A stretch of 64,000 bases of DNA from Humulus lupulus (taxonomy: Eukaryota > Streptophyta > Magnoliopsida > Rosales > Cannabaceae), in assembly GCF_963169125.1 (NCBI RefSeq), contig NC_084793.1:44201578-44265577 (forward strand). Direction: 5' to 3'. The translations under genes were made by a program, and so were the position numbers. Shown piece after piece: positions 45,445 to 57,693 of this stretch (the stretch's first letter is position 1; every line of letters starts with the position of its first letter). The notes under the pieces are model-generated. The model had not been told where the DNA came from and did no database searches. It saw nothing but the letters and a program-made list of their open reading frames with translations.

Positions 45445-47526
45445 TCATGGATTGTACAAAATCTCGAACTGGCTGAGCTCAATAGCCCACTTCAACAGGT
45501 GTCCCGATGCTTCAGGTTTTTGCAAAACCTGCCTTAAAGGTTGATCGGTCATGACGTGTACTGAGTGGGATTGGAAATACGGCCTGAGCTTTCGGGAGGC
45601 CATGATAAGACAGAATGCCATCTTCTCCATCAACGGGTATCGGGACTCAGCTCCGAGAAGTCTTTTGCTGATGTAATAGACTAGTTTTTGAACCCGGTCT
45701 TCTTCTCGGACCAATACGGCACTAGCCGCATCTTCTGTGATAGCTAAGTAAAGGAAAAGAGGCTCTCCTACTGTTGGTTTGGACAATACGGGCGGCTCAG
45801 CCAAATGTGCCTTCAGGTCAAGAAACGCATGCTCGCACTCCTTTGTCCACTCAAACTTCTTATTCCCTCGGAGCAGGTTGTAGAATGGCAGGCACTTGTC
45901 GGTGGATTTAGAAATAAACTGATTAAGGGCCGCCACCCTTCCTGTCAGGCCCTGAATGTCCTTTCGCGATCGTGGTGGGGGCAGCTCCAACAACGACTTG
46001 ATCTTATCGGGGTTCGCCTCGATTCCTCTGGTGTTGACAATGAAACCCAGGAACTTTCCAGATGCGACCCCGAAAGTGCACTTCTGTGGGTTAAGCCTCA
46101 TGCCGTATTCTCTTAGTATCTTGAAGCATTCCTCCAGGTCGGAAACATGGTTATCGGCAGTCTTCGATTTGACCAGCATGTCATCAACGTACACTTCCAT
46201 GTTTTTCCCGATCTGGTTGGCAAACATCCTGTTCACCAATCTCTGGTATGTAGCAACGGCGTTCTTCAGTCCGAACGGCATGACCTTGTAACAATAGACG
46301 TTAGTTGGGGTCATGAAGCTAGTGTGCTCCTGGTCCGCTGGATTCATGGCGATCTGATTATAGCTTGAATACGCATCCATAAAGGACATGAGCTCGTGCC
46401 CTGCCGTGGCGTCTACCAATTGGTCGATCCTCGGCAAGGGGAAACAGTCCTTGGGGCAGGCTTTGTTCAGATCAGAGAAGTCGATGCAGGTCCACCATTT
46501 CCCATTGGGCTTCGGGACCAACACGAGATTAGCGACCTAGACCGAGAACTTGGCTTCGTGGATAAAGCCGCATTTCTTGAGCCGGGCTACTTCCTCTTCT
46601 AGGGCTTCAGCTCGAGTTTTTCCCAGGCGCCTCTGTTTCTAGGACTTCGCAGGCACGCTCTTATCCAAATGGAGGGTGTGCATGGTGACGCTTGGACTGA
46701 TTCCCACCATGTACTCATGTGACCATGCGAACACATCCAGGTTCTCCTGCAGGAACTTGATCAGCTCCGCCTTCATCTTGCCACAGAGGTTTTTCCCGAG
46801 CTTAACCATCCGTGAGGGATTCTGTGGATCGATATTTACTTCCTCGAGCTCTTCAATATCTTGGAGCTCAGACTTATCCTCGCCTATTCGGGGGTCAATA
46901 TCCTCACTTAGGACGATATTTTCCCCTTCAGCGCTCTGAGGTTTTTCAATCTCAGGATTAGGCAAAGGTTCCTGAGATTCCTCTTCTCCACCTTGGATGA
47001 CCATTGTTAACTGCCTGGGTTTTAATTTTCCCTTCATGGAAATGCTGTAGCATTCCTTGGCAGCAAGTTGATCACCACGGACCGTGCATATCCCCGTGGA
47101 AAAGGGGAATTTTAGCGCGAGGTGGCGGATGGAGGTGATGGCTTCAAAAGCTATAAGTGTAGGTCGACCCAGAATGGCATTGTACGCAGCAGGATAGTCG
47201 ATGACCACGAACTCGAGGAGTTTTGAGATCGTCTGAGGTCCCTCTCCTAAGGTGATCACCAGCTCGATCATCCCTATAGCCGCTGATCCTTCTCCAGAAA
47301 TACCATAAAGCATCATGGAGGTTGCTTTCAGCTCGGTGATAGACAAACCCATATTCTCTAGCGTGGATCGGAATAGAAGATTTACCGAGCTCCCGTTATC
47401 GACCAGCACTCTCCTAACCTTCCGATTAGCGAGCTGAACTGTTAGGACCAGAGGGTCGTTACGAGGGAACTGAACGTGGCTGGCATCTTCCTCAGTAAAA
47501 ATGATTGGTTGCCTCTCCAACTGCTG
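45445..47526 (-). pseudogene. Protease, RT and RNase H of B2
   Basis: The protease has an intact-looking VDNGSSVNLLF site near 47390. RT N-terminal sequence continues to a TAG at 46641-46639; a second TAG occurs near 46539, and from 46524 RT (CIDFSDLNKACP, FMDAYSSYNQI, catalytic YVDDML near 46185) and the gypsy RNase H are open to TGA at 45445. Most stops fall at CAG, TGG or CGA positions judged by the B1 copy, fitting cytosine deamination. Confidence 0.83.
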
Positions 47527-49951
47527 CTACTTTGGTAGATGCTGCTCGGGGACGAACTCCACTCCATTATGAGCCTTAAGTTCGTTGACGTACCTCTTTT
47601 GGGCACCTTTGCTCGTGCCAGCCAAATGAGGACCTCCAGAGATTGTGGAGATCTCTCCTCCTATCACTGGAGGAGGGACGTCCTGATCTATCCGAGACCC
47701 AAGCTGAATGACCGGGACTTCCGAAGCTGGTCGGCTTGCGGGAACCCTGTTCCGCGCATACTGAGCCAAGGGGCCGTCTTAGATGAGAGTCTTGATCTCA
47801 TCCTTCAGGTGTCTACAATCATCGGTATTGTGGCCAACGTCGTTGTGGAAATGACAAAACTTGGAGGGGTCTCGCTTCCCCTTCTGGTGCTTTAATGGCT
47901 CTGGCTTCTTCCAGGGGAGGCGAGCAGAGTTTACTAGGAAGATGTTCTCCCTAGAGTGGGTGGGCTCCGTATAAGTCGCGTAGACTGGCTTAAATTTTTC
48001 TACGGACTTATTCTTCTTTGGGTCGTGCTGGTTTCCCTCGCTGCTCCCCTTTCTCTTGCCTCCACCAAACTGGTTATTCTGTGTAACGTTCTGGGTCGCT
48101 GTCACGACCTCCGTTCCCACTCCAGTGGGCTGCTCAGGGACCTGGCTGGTTCCTACAGCTGAGGCTTGTGCCTCCTCCAAGTTGATCCACCCCTGGGCCC
48201 TATTCAGGAATTCGTTTACGGAGCTGACTCCCTTTCTTTGTATCTCATTCCAGAGTCCCCCTCTGACAAGGATTCCAGTTCTCAAAGCCATGAGCTTAGA
48301 GCTGTCATCTGCGTCTCTGGCCTGAGCAGCGACATTCGCAAATCTGCTCAGGTAAGCCTTCAGAGGCTTGTCGGGTTGTTGCCTTACGTTTGCCAGGGTA
48401 TTGGCTTTGACACGGGCAGCCTGGGAAGCTTGGAATGCTCTCTTGAAGTCAGTAGAGAAAGTTTTCCACGAGTTGATTGACTATTTTTTACTCTGTTTGA
48501 ACCACTGTCTGGCCGACCCAGTCAATGTGGAGGGAAATATTAAACACCTAAGCTCGGGGCCAATGTTGTGGGCCATCATCAGGGTATTGAACATACCCAC
48601 GTGATCTGACGGATCTCCGTCTCCGTTGAATTTGGACAGGTGTGGCATACGGAAACTGGGTGGGTATGCCGTTGCTGCTATGCTGGGGGCGAAGAGCTCA
48701 AGTTCGTCCCCTGAATCATATTCATCTTTTTCTTTCTCTGACAGGAGCTTCCTCATTAGCTCCTCCATCTGAGGCAAGCGTTCAAGGGTTTTGTCATGAT
48801 TTCCTTGGTTATTGCGGGGCTGTTCAACAGCTCCGGATCCATTGTACACGTTTGGCGGGTTATTGTCCCTCCTATCTTGAGATAGGTTATGTGGGACATT
48901 CTCGCTGTCGCGTACCTCGGACAAGTTTTCCCTTGGGCGAGCACGACTGCCATTTCCTACTAGGTTTCCCCTTTGAGAGGTAAGACGATCTCGGAGATCG
49001 CCCCTCGGGGTGGCTTGAGGACTTTGCGCCGAGCTTAGGCGTTGGCGCAGGTCTCCACCAGAAAGGTCACTTCGGCGGCTTTCGGTCCAATAGCTCCCGT
49101 TTGAGAAGCTCGGAGCCCGCCCTGGGGATGAGGATCTGGGACTTCTCTAGGCGCCCTGCTACGATGGGAAGGTCCTGCGGAAGGTGGGTTTCTCCTACTG
49201 CTCCCATAAGCTGGAATATCTCGGATGGCCGAGGAGGAGACAGATATCTTATCGACGAAGGAGGATGTCTGATCGGGGATGCGATCCTGGTCCCGTCAGG
49301 GCGGATCAGGTTAGGTAGGGACCGCTCGGCTCTGCTAACCTCCGAGTCCGGCGCTCGGCGGTCTGAGCGGGGCGCAGAACGGCTGGTCGGGATGGGCTGC
49401 CGGCTAGAGCGCTCCTCGGATCTCCTTCGAGAATTCCCTCGAGCCCTCCTGGGGGCACTCGAGGGTGGCAGTGAGCTGGGAGTTGAAGTTCAGACCGATC
49501 GGCTATACTGCTGCTTGGCCCTAGGTAGTTCTTCGAAGGTGGTCTCTCGGTGGTGCGATGATGGAGTATGGTTTGATGTCGGGGGTCTGACCAACCGGCT
49601 AGGCCTGGACCGATTACCCCGGCGGGACTTATAAGTCTCGCCTTGCCTCTCTCTGACGTTAACGTCGGTTGTAAGAGGGGGTAGTCGGGCTAAGACCTCC
49701 TTAATCTGCTGGTTAGCTTTCGCCAGCTGACTCCTCAGCTGAGCATTCTCCATTTCTACCGCCGTGTAGAAATCTGGGTTCGGATTAGGTGGTTGGGGTG
49801 CCGAACTTCCAGTGTCATCTTGGCCTATCGGCTGCTTGCCCGACCGCTGTTGAACTTCAGGATTCTGATTATCAGAGATGGCGGCATGATGGGCCTCCTG
49901 CCCATCATATTGGTCCGCCTCGTTACCGTGTCTTGAGCGAGTGACCACCAT
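47527..49951 (-). pseudogene. gag of element B2
   Basis: The start MVVTRSRHGNEADQ lies at 49951. TGA at 49492-49490, frame disruption between about 49.2 and 48.95 kb, TAG at 48483-48481, a TAA near 47777 and TAG at 47529-47527 break it. The Retrotrans_gag core is at about 48700-48300 (MPHLSKFNGDGDPSDHVGMF, STLTGSARQWFKQ) and the zinc-knuckle-like CHFHNDVGHNTDDC at about 47820. It retains about 63 residues missing from B1. Confidence 0.8.
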
Positions 49952-49985
49952 GGTTGGGTATTTGCGATAGCACCAATCTAACAAG

Positions 49986-50003
49986 CTCTCAATGAAAGCA
50001 CCA
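49986..50003 (-). promoter_or_regulatory. Primer-binding site of B2
   Basis: On the minus strand TGGTGCTTTCATTGAGAG follows the LTR by three bases, exactly as in B1 and C. Confidence 0.75.
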
Positions 50004-50006
50004 AAC

Positions 50007-50745
50007 TGTTGACGCGGTTCTTCGCCAACAGGTAATTAAAAGAATAAGAGGATGTGATTAGTGCTAAGTAATGAACTGTGATAGATGAATGATCTTAAAA
50101 CAAAATGATGATACGAATACTTTTTTAGGTGGTTCAAAGGTTAAAATCCTTCTACTCCACCAGCCACTGTTATTGCTATATTTCTGGTATTCTTTACAGG
50201 GTAATTCTTTACACAATAGAATCCAACCCTTTACAACTCCCAGGGTCTCCATATTTATAGGAGAGGACACCTGGGGGTTGGCAAGGGGGGTCATCCTGTG
50301 ACCTTCTCAACCATCATGTCACTTCTGTGACATTCATGATTAATTCCTAAAACCTGACAAATGAAGTGTGGTCTAATCAATAGGTAAGGGGGATAATGGG
50401 CCGCACGGCCCAACCCAGTCGTGGGTGCCTGAACACGCACGTTTATGCTGCGTGTCCGAGAATTCAGGGATATATCAGACACGTGATGTCTGATATATGC
50501 ACGTTTACATTGCATGGTTGAATTTATATAAAGGGTCACAACTTCCAACTCAAGCTCGTACCTCGAACTGGATGTCTTCTTAGTCTGCGGTGTCCATACT
50601 CCTGATCCGACTTCTTAGTAATCTTAGTTAGCCTTTCGTTACCTCGAGCTGGCGACAGTAGCTCGGAGCTCGTGACCTCCACGTGGTTGATATAATTATA
50701 CCATACCTCAGCTCGCTAATAGCCCGTGGAGAATTAGGGCGTACA
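50007..50745 (-). repeat. 5' LTR of element B2
   Basis: On the plus strand it runs TGTTGACGCGG...GGGCGTACA; on the minus strand it starts TGTACGCCCTAATTCTCCAC. It is 739 bp, versus 777 bp for B1. A TATA-like TATAAATAT is at 50259-50251 on the minus strand. The flanks of the B1-B2 composite (AAACT before 33487, CTTAT after 50745) do not match. Confidence 0.83.
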
Positions 50746-51076
50746 CTTATGAAGCAGCTAAAGAGGTTGTGTGGCTCGAGAAGTTCTATATTGATCTGGA
50801 AGTTGTTCAAGGCATGGATCAACCACTTGTTTAATACTGTGATAACAGTGGGGCAGTAGCTAATTCAAAGGAACCCAGAAGTCACAAGAGGGGAAAACAC
50901 ATCGAGAGGAAATATCACTTGATCCGAGAGATAGTCAACCGAGGAGATGTTACTGTCTTGAAGATTGCCTCTGAAGATAATCTTGCATATCCCTTCACAA
51001 AGACTTTATCTATTAAATCTTTTCAGGGTCATGTAAAAGCATGTGTTAAGGGAAATGCCTCATTTGCTTTAGGGTA
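50746..51076 (+). pseudogene. Copia RNase H C-terminal remnant
   Basis: Plus-strand translation gives EAAKEVVWLEKFYIDLEVVQ, a stop at about 50833, then YCDNSGAVANSKEPRSHKRG, KHIERKYHLIREIVNRGDV and KIASEDNLAYPFTKTLS, the RNase H end of Ty1/copia Pol, finishing at TAA near 51074. It is too broken to appear as a long ORF. B2 truncates it on the left. A purine tract (AAGTGGGAGAT) and the 3' LTR follow at once. Confidence 0.82.
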
Positions 51077-51086
51077 AGTGGGAGAT

Positions 51087-51497
51087 TGTTGGGAATTGTG
51101 TCCATAGAGAAATTGTAGTTGACAATGGTTTTAATGAAATGAACGAATGAAATGAATTATTGTATGTATGTAGCTTATGTACTATATTATTGTTAATAAT
51201 ATTAAGTAAATATCAAAAAATTCCCAAGTTCATCTATGTGGTCTCAATCTCATATTGGTATAAGAGGATCGAGATTGAGATAATGGACTTAAATAGTTCG
51301 CAGTACAAAATACATCAACCGATGATTATATACAAACTGATCTTAATCCTGAAGTTATTATGAACTCCTATATATGCCATTTGATCATTTGATTTATGCG
51401 TTACAATTTGTTAGAATGATCAGGCTAAGAACTATTGTTTTGGGGACTTAATGATGTATATGGCTGGGGACATAGCTTAGCAGATATGGAATCTATA
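51087..51497 (+). repeat. Copia 3' LTR, left piece
   Basis: TGTTGGGAATTGTGTCC starts the LTR directly after the purine tract. Relative to 24534-25091 it lacks about 190 bp after TTCGCAGTA. It is interrupted at CTATA by element C and resumes at 62704. Confidence 0.78.
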
Positions 51498-52065
51498 TGT
51501 TGACCCACAATTTGGTCAACTGACACGGAGTCAAATGCTTGATGTGATGTAAAGTGTTGAAATAGATTTAATGGAAAAAACAATAAACGACACACAAAGT
51601 TATAGTGGTTCGGCCCCAAGAACTGGTAATGACCTACGTCCACTTCTGCTATTATTGATATCAGTTCTCAAAGGAGTGATCAAAGAACTAGGGTTCTCTG
51701 AGTTTCACAGACCTGAGAGAGATGAATAATACAATCATAAGATAATTACTCTAATTCTCTTGTAAAGCATAAACTTAAATCAGCCAAAAAAGTCCTTTCC
51801 CTCTTTCTCTTTATTTATAGGCTCAAGGAAGATTACATAAATTTGTTGCAGATATTCTTTCCTAATTAATCGGATATTCAGGAATCATGGGAGATAATCT
51901 CGGATATGATCATAATTGCATAAGATCTTTTCTAATTATCCGGAGTATACGACTTGGCTGGTCGTATATAACATTCAACTATTACATCAAGGGAACCTCA
52001 TTGGTCGATAGTCGATCAGAACCTTGCCAGGTGTCAGCCAGGTGTCAAAAATGTCTGCCACGTCA
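51498..52065 (-). repeat. 3' LTR of element C
   Basis: It matches 62100-62679 from TGTTGACCC to GCCACGTCA, then departs: the last 24 bases of the 5' LTR (to GGATAACA) are not present here, and no clear polypurine tract is next to it. Confidence 0.8.
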
Positions 52066-52592
52066 AAGCTTCGAAAGTCTCAGACGTCCTGCCGGGGATC
52101 CTACAGACCCAAAGCTTCTATTTTTCAGAGTCTCCAACCTTCATCCAGGTAATTTCCTTCGTCTTTTAAACTCTTTGAGATGCCATGCATACTGCTTTTG
52201 AGTTCCGAGACTTTTCGTGTTCTTAAGTAGAGATTTGTGAGAATTTTGTATATACTGTCAATGCTTGATAGGGCAGTGTACTTTTCATTTATATAAGTTA
52301 GGAATTAGTCTGATAGTCAGGATCATAGGTTTAGGGCGTAAAATCGACGTAAAAATTCAATTTTTAGGCTAGTTGAAAAACTGGGTTTTTCCCGCCCCTT
52401 AGGAGTTAAAAAAGCTTCTTTTTAGAAAACCTTTTACTTTCCTTTTTGATCCGTTTTTCAAACTGCTAGCATAAGACTTAGTGTTCGATTAGAATGCTGC
52501 TGGTTGATAGACGCGAGCAACATTATTCTCACTTTCAACATAAGTTCCCAGGCTGTGCGTCTTATCTCCTCCTTTGTCTGTTTGCAGTTCAT
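52066..52592. other. Element C region between 3' LTR and antisense gene
   Basis: No gene is seen. A pyrimidine tract TTTCCCGCCCCTTAG (52387-52401) would be purine-rich on the element strand but is not next to an LTR start. TTTGCAG at 52581-52587 is a plausible acceptor just before the antisense-gene ATG, suggesting a leader exon further left. Confidence 0.45.
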
Positions 52593-55213
52593 ATGCAAGA
52601 CCCGTGGGGAGGAGAAAGACCTATCGACGACAATCTCTTAGTTCAACTACTTGAAGACGAAGAACAACCTTCGATTCTAATACCAGACATTCCTTTTTCT
52701 CGCCTTAACCCAAACACTTCCCCAGTTTCGACCCGAAAAATTGCTCGCACCAAAACTAAAGCTCGAAAAAGAAAAAATCCCAACACCTCTCGTCAGCCTA
52801 CTGCTGATGCTCCCTCGACCAGTGGTCGAGACGAAAATATTCCTGACCCAAATGTGCAAAGGCATGCCCGCCCTCGACACGCTACTCAGCCGGATGTCGA
52901 GTGGCATGTTGTCGCTGAGAGTAGAGTGATGATCAGGATGATCGCCAACTACTTAAATAAATACAATCTGACAGGGGTGACCGTAGTCAAACCTAACCTC
53001 GACCAAAGGGCTAATCTGCCTAGGGGTGCTTATAGCGCCTGGTCACGGTTTCACATTGAGGCAGGTGCCACTTTGCCTCTTCACTCATTCTTTCAGAGGG
53101 TGGCCAACTACTTCAGAGTTGCCTCCTTCCAAATCACCCCAAACGGATATAGAATGCTTGCTGCACTCTATATCCTGTATAGCCAGAAAAATTGGCCCGC
53201 GCCGTCGCCACATGAGGTCAACTTCCTGTTTGACCTCAAATCTAACCCCAACCAAGAAGACATGGGGTTCTTCCATCTTTGTCATCAAGAAACTGGGCGC
53301 ACTTTCCTGACTAGCACCACCCATATTTCCAACGTGGGGAGGTACCACCAGGAGTACTTTCTTACGCCTGACCTGGTCGCAGACAACTTGGCTTTCACAC
53401 GAGGAGGTAAAATTTTCACGTCGCTAGCTTCTTCACTTGGTGTTTTTCTGCCACAATGTCTTGAACTTTCAATGTGTTTCAGGCCCATGGTTGCGACCAA
53501 ACCCAACTCCGGGGATGGAGTCAAGGGCGGCACTCTTAGCCAGCATGCCAGATGCTGAGAAGAGTGTCAAAAATTTAGTTACAGAGGCTAACCTTAGGTT
53601 GGCTAGCCTCTGGGACCCTTAACCACCGATGAGTGGGCCTTCGGCGGAAAATGCTCACGCCGAAGTGGAACCCGAGCAGCAACCCCAAGCGTCTCCTTCG
53701 CGGAGGAGACCAACTGGAGTTACAATCAGGGAACCTGCCGACACTCACCAAACGGAGAGGCCCTTGGTTCCCAAGGGAAAAGGAAAGCAAAAGGATGTCG
53801 AGCCTACCGAACTCTCTGACGACTCATTGGATGATAACGGTACATTAATTTTGCTTTTAAACCATTTGCGAATTCCCTGTCATCTATTCGACGGGGATGA
53901 CAACTTTAAGAATGCTCCCATCTTAAATTCAGATTTCTTCCAGGCAATAGGTAGTTCGGTAAATAATGTAGTGACCAATAGTTGTAGCGCGGGTACTTTA
54001 CTTGTAATCTTTTTACTTTCATTCGTTTGCCCTGTGCGACCATTTTGTCTTACTGTTCGCTTTGTTTCTTTTTGTGCAGATATGGACTCCGAGGATGTGT
54101 TCGAGCATTATAGGGCTGCTGCCACCTCTTCGGGCCAAAAGAAGGACAACAAGAGGGCTCGAGGGGAGAGCAGCAAGGCTGCTTCAAAGAAGGCACGAAC
54201 CGATGCTCCTCCGGCTATAGCTCCTTTGAAGGAGAACTCACCACCTCCAACACCCTCCGAGCAGCTGGCCCTAACTTCCGCCGACCAGCAGACTTCTCCT
54301 AAGGCTCCTAGTAGCCAGACATTGCACACTCCGCCCGAAGGCTCCCTGCCCAGCCTCGTGGTCAGCTCTGCCAGGGAGAGAATATACAAGCTCTCCAAGC
54401 ACAAACGCAGCCAGGCAGCTATTACTGAAAGTGCCTCTATGGAAGCTGATCAAGTTCTCAATAGAGGGCTGAACGAGATAGTTAGCGTAAGTCAACTCCT
54501 GCTGATGTAACATTTATTTTTGATTCCCTGCCCTTACTTTATCTTATTCTATCTGACTTCAGGGGCTGCTGACCATAACCGCTAGCTGGCACCGTACTGG
54601 GGCGTTGGTGTCTCAGGGCAGGAACTTCGATGCCAGGCTTGTTAAGGCTAAGCAAGCACTCGAAGCTAAAAGCAACGAGCTTGCTAAACAGAATGGTGAG
54701 TTGCTCGGGGAGAAGACGGAGTTGTCCAAGCAGAAAGATGAACTGCTCGAGGACAAAGCTACTCTGACCAAGGAGCTGTTGGATACCCAGGACGCCCTGA
54801 GGAAAGCCAACGAATCCAAGGAAAAGTTCAAGGAAAGCGCCAAGCTCAACTATCAAGAAGCTGCACAGCTTGAGCTTGATCTGATCGCCAGCAGGCAGGA
54901 GGCGGAGGAACTCGGAAAACGAGTGCAGGAGCTTGAGGAGGCTGGGGCCAAGGACTTGGAGAAGTATAAGGAAGTCACTCATCTATGCTTCTATGAATTC
55001 TGGAAGCATAACTGGGAGGCTAACTTCAACTATCTGTCTAAACGCTTGAGGAGGACTTTAATGACGCAGTGCGCCATTCGTCTAGAAGAAGAAGAGAAGG
55101 CAAGAGTGCCTGCTTCCCCAGAGATTTCCCTAGCAGCAGGGATAGACGGTGCAGATGCTGAAGTTGGCCCAGTCGTCGATCAAGGTGCTCCTCAAGACCC
55201 TCCAGCTCCTTAA
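52593..55213 (+). pseudogene. Antisense four-exon Transposase_28-like gene of element C, one premature stop
   Basis: Model: exons 52593-53406, 53483-53839, 54080-54486 and 54563-55213, all GT-AG, total 2229 nt (743 codons). Exon 1 begins MQDPWGGERPIDD, has a basic stretch (RTKTKARKRKNP) and the conserved domain at residues ~107-271: RFHIEAGATLPLHSFFQRVA, FQITPNGYRMLAALYILYSQ, PHEVNFLFDLKSNPN, LAFTRG. Exon 2 holds the only stop (TAA 53620-53622) and a Lys/Asp-rich end; exon 3 is Ser/Pro/Lys-rich (KKDNKRARGESSKAASKKAR could act as a nuclear signal); exon 4 is a long coiled coil. Exon junction phases agree with element A where both are visible. No function is known; it lies antisense and convergent to integrase. 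Confidence 0.82.
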
Positions 55214-55892
55214 TCTTCTTTTTTATTTCTTTGATCTCATCTACACGACCCACAGGTCGTATTGTAAAGACAATTTATTTTTATTGCTGCAAGGGCAGCC
55301 ATTTTACTTTTATTTGAACAGTTACATCCAAGCAGTACTGCTCGCGATGTAAAAGGATTCCTTTGACATTATAATATTTCTGCTTTATTATAACATCTGT
55401 TCGCCTGACCGAACCTAGCATAGTACTTTGGCTTGATTTAACAAAATATAAATTTTGAAAAATACTCTAAGTACCGTAGCATGCTTTCACTTATTTTGTT
55501 CGTGTGTTTACATACCTCTTGGTATGCTTTGCTATCGATGTACCTTATATGCCCTCCAAGTGACTGAGGAGCTTTAGGTCCTTGGTCACTTGCCTTGACC
55601 ACGACCTGTACGAACATTGCTGCTCGGTATAAAATGGAAAACTGAGAATACAGCAAAACAACACACGTAATGAACAGATACTTGTAAAAAAAATTTACAA
55701 AAGTTGGCAAGAATGACTGGCTGTGCACAGTCCCTTATAATTCTCATATTTAAATGGACTAAACATGTCTTTACGAGTAATCTTTAAAAGATCTTACACT
55801 TATAAGCGATTAGCCATATAACATGACTAACCCTTTTTCAAAACTTGTAAAAAGTAAAAATTAATACAAGCCAGTCCTTTAAGAAGGACTGT
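55214..55892. other. Element C spacer between antisense gene and integrase
   Basis: It is non-coding and AT-rich, and separates two convergent reading frames. CACGACCTGTACG-type words occur but there is no tandem array here, unlike B2. Confidence 0.55.
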
Positions 55893-57120
55893 TTACTGAT
55901 AATACTTGCGCAGGTGTTCTCCGTTCCAATAGCGCGGAACGAGATCTCCATTTAAGCGTGCAAGTTTGTATGTGCCTGGATGAAGGACTTCTTCAATCTG
56001 GTAAGGTCCTTCCCAGTTTGTTCCGAGTACTCCAGCAGTCGAGTCGCGGGTGTTCAAGAAAACTCTTCGAAGTACTAAGTCTCCGATGTTGAACTTTCTT
56101 TCTTTTACTTTAGAGTTAAAATACCAGGCGACTTTTTGCTGGTACGCAGCTACTCGGAGTTGGGCTTTTTTCTCATTTCTCCTCAACCAAGTCTAGGGAC
56201 TCCATCAACAGTTGGCTATTTTGGTCTTGGTCGTATGTGATTCTTCGATGTGAGGGTGGATCTAACTCGACTGGCAACATAGCCTCATACTCGTATGCTA
56301 GGGAAAACGGGGTATGACCTGTTGTTGTTCGATGAGAAGTTCTATACGACCAGAGTACTTCAGGCAGCTGTTTTGGCCATGCTCCTTTAGCTTCCTCAAG
56401 CCTTTTCTTCAGGGTATCCTTTAGTGTCTTATTTACCGCTTCGACTTGCCCATTTGCTTGTGGATGCGCAACTGAAGAAAAGCTCTTGATGATTCCATGC
56501 CTTTCGCAGAAGTCTGTGAAAAGGTCGCTGCCGAACTGGGTGTCGTTGTCTGAGAAAATCTTCCGAGGCAATCCATATCGAGAAACAATGTTCTTGATGA
56601 CAAAGTCATGAACTTTCTTTGTCGTTATGGTAGCAAGTGGCTCAGCTTCGGCCCATTTGGTGAAGTAGTCGACTGCTATAACTGCGTATTTTACTCCACC
56701 TTTTCTTGTTGGCAATGACCCGATTAAATCTATACCCCATACTGCGAAGGGCCACGGACTTTGCATCTGCTTTAACTCATTAGCGCGTGGGATCTTGGAA
56801 AACCTCTGACACTTATCACACTTTCGCACAAAATCCATCGAGTCTTCGTTCATAGTTGGCCAAAAATAACCCTGCCTCAGAATCTTCTTCGATAAGCTCT
56901 GCCCCCCAGCATGATCCCCACAGAAGCCTTCATGTACCTCCTTCATCAGTTCTTTAGCCTTTTCTGGTGTAATACATATGAGCAGTGGCATGGAGTATCC
57001 TCTTCGGTATAGAACACCATCGACCAGTATGTACATAGCAGCCTGTCTCTGAAGAGTCCTGGCTTTGTTTCTATCTGCTGGTAGTACACCACTCGTGAGA
57101 TACTCCAAGTACGGTGCCAT
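55893..57120 (-). pseudogene. Integrase of element C
   Basis: The frame from 57120 has the HHCC site (HEGFCGDH...CDKC), D (WGIDLIGSLP), D (FSDNDTQFGSDLF, where B2 has the usual DNG) and E (PQANGQVEAVNKTL). A one-base shift near 56180 leads to the C-terminal part (GDLVLRRVFLNTRDS, LGTNWEGPYQIEEV, YKLARLNGD) ending at TAA 55893. A TGA at 57123-57121 separates it from RNase H. Confidence 0.83.
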
Positions 57121-57693
57121 TCATGTATCTTCTAACCGTACCTCCATACTGGCTTCATCTGCTCGTATGCTCGACTCGCGTAGCCGCTCCACTGGCACTA
57201 TATTTAAAGTGTTAGCATCTTTCGCACTTGCGAGTTTGGCTAAGGCATCTGCCTTTGAATTCTGATCTCGAGGTATTTGCTGGAGGGTATATTTCTCAAA
57301 TTGTGCCAACAGATCTTTGGTTTTGTATAGATAGGCCACCATTTTCACACCTCGTGCTTGATACTCCCCCAAGACTTGATTCACTACCAGCTGTGAATCA
57401 CTGTAAATATCCAGCACCTTTAAGCTCATGTCTTTGGCCAACCTTAGCCCAGCGAGTAGGGCTTCATACTCGGCTTCGTTGTTTGAAGCAGTGAAATCGA
57501 ACCTAATCGCGCAGTGAAATTGATGCCCTTCTGGCGTGATCAATATCACTTCTGCTCTTTCGTGAGATTCGTTGGACGATCCGTCCGTGAATAACTTCCA
57601 CGAAGGAGCTTCAACTTGGGGCTCAGGCGCACTAGGTTTTTCGCTCTGTTCGCTATCTGGGAGTTCAGTAAATTCGGCGATGAAGTCGGCCAA
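57121..57693 (-). pseudogene. Archaeal-type RNase H of element C
   Basis: WKLFTDGSSNESHERAEVIL, NNEAEYEALLAGLRLA, YSDSQLVVNQV and PRDQNSKADALAKLA show the second RNase H domain expected in Tat elements. It ends at the TGA before integrase. A TGA near 57718 lies between this and the first RNase H. Confidence 0.8.

Larger units (their letters stand above)
39167..50745 (-). mobile_element. Tat/Retand element B2 (minus), lacking its 3' LTR
   Basis: Read leftward from 50745: LTR, primer site, gag, protease, RT, two RNase H domains, integrase, a tandem-repeat spacer and a gene on the opposite strand. The expected 3' LTR is missing because the element joins B1 at about 39166. Many in-frame stops mark it as inactive. 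Confidence 0.82.

Noticed and set aside
33487..50745. A giant DNA transposon with terminal inverted repeats
   Set aside because: The inverted ends are LTRs with TG...CA edges, each followed by a primer site and gag in its own direction; no target duplication.
54539..54982. Minus-strand Leu-rich ORF resembling a membrane protein
   Set aside because: It is the complement of the coiled-coil exon at 54563-55213; Leu comes from complementary Glu and Lys codons.
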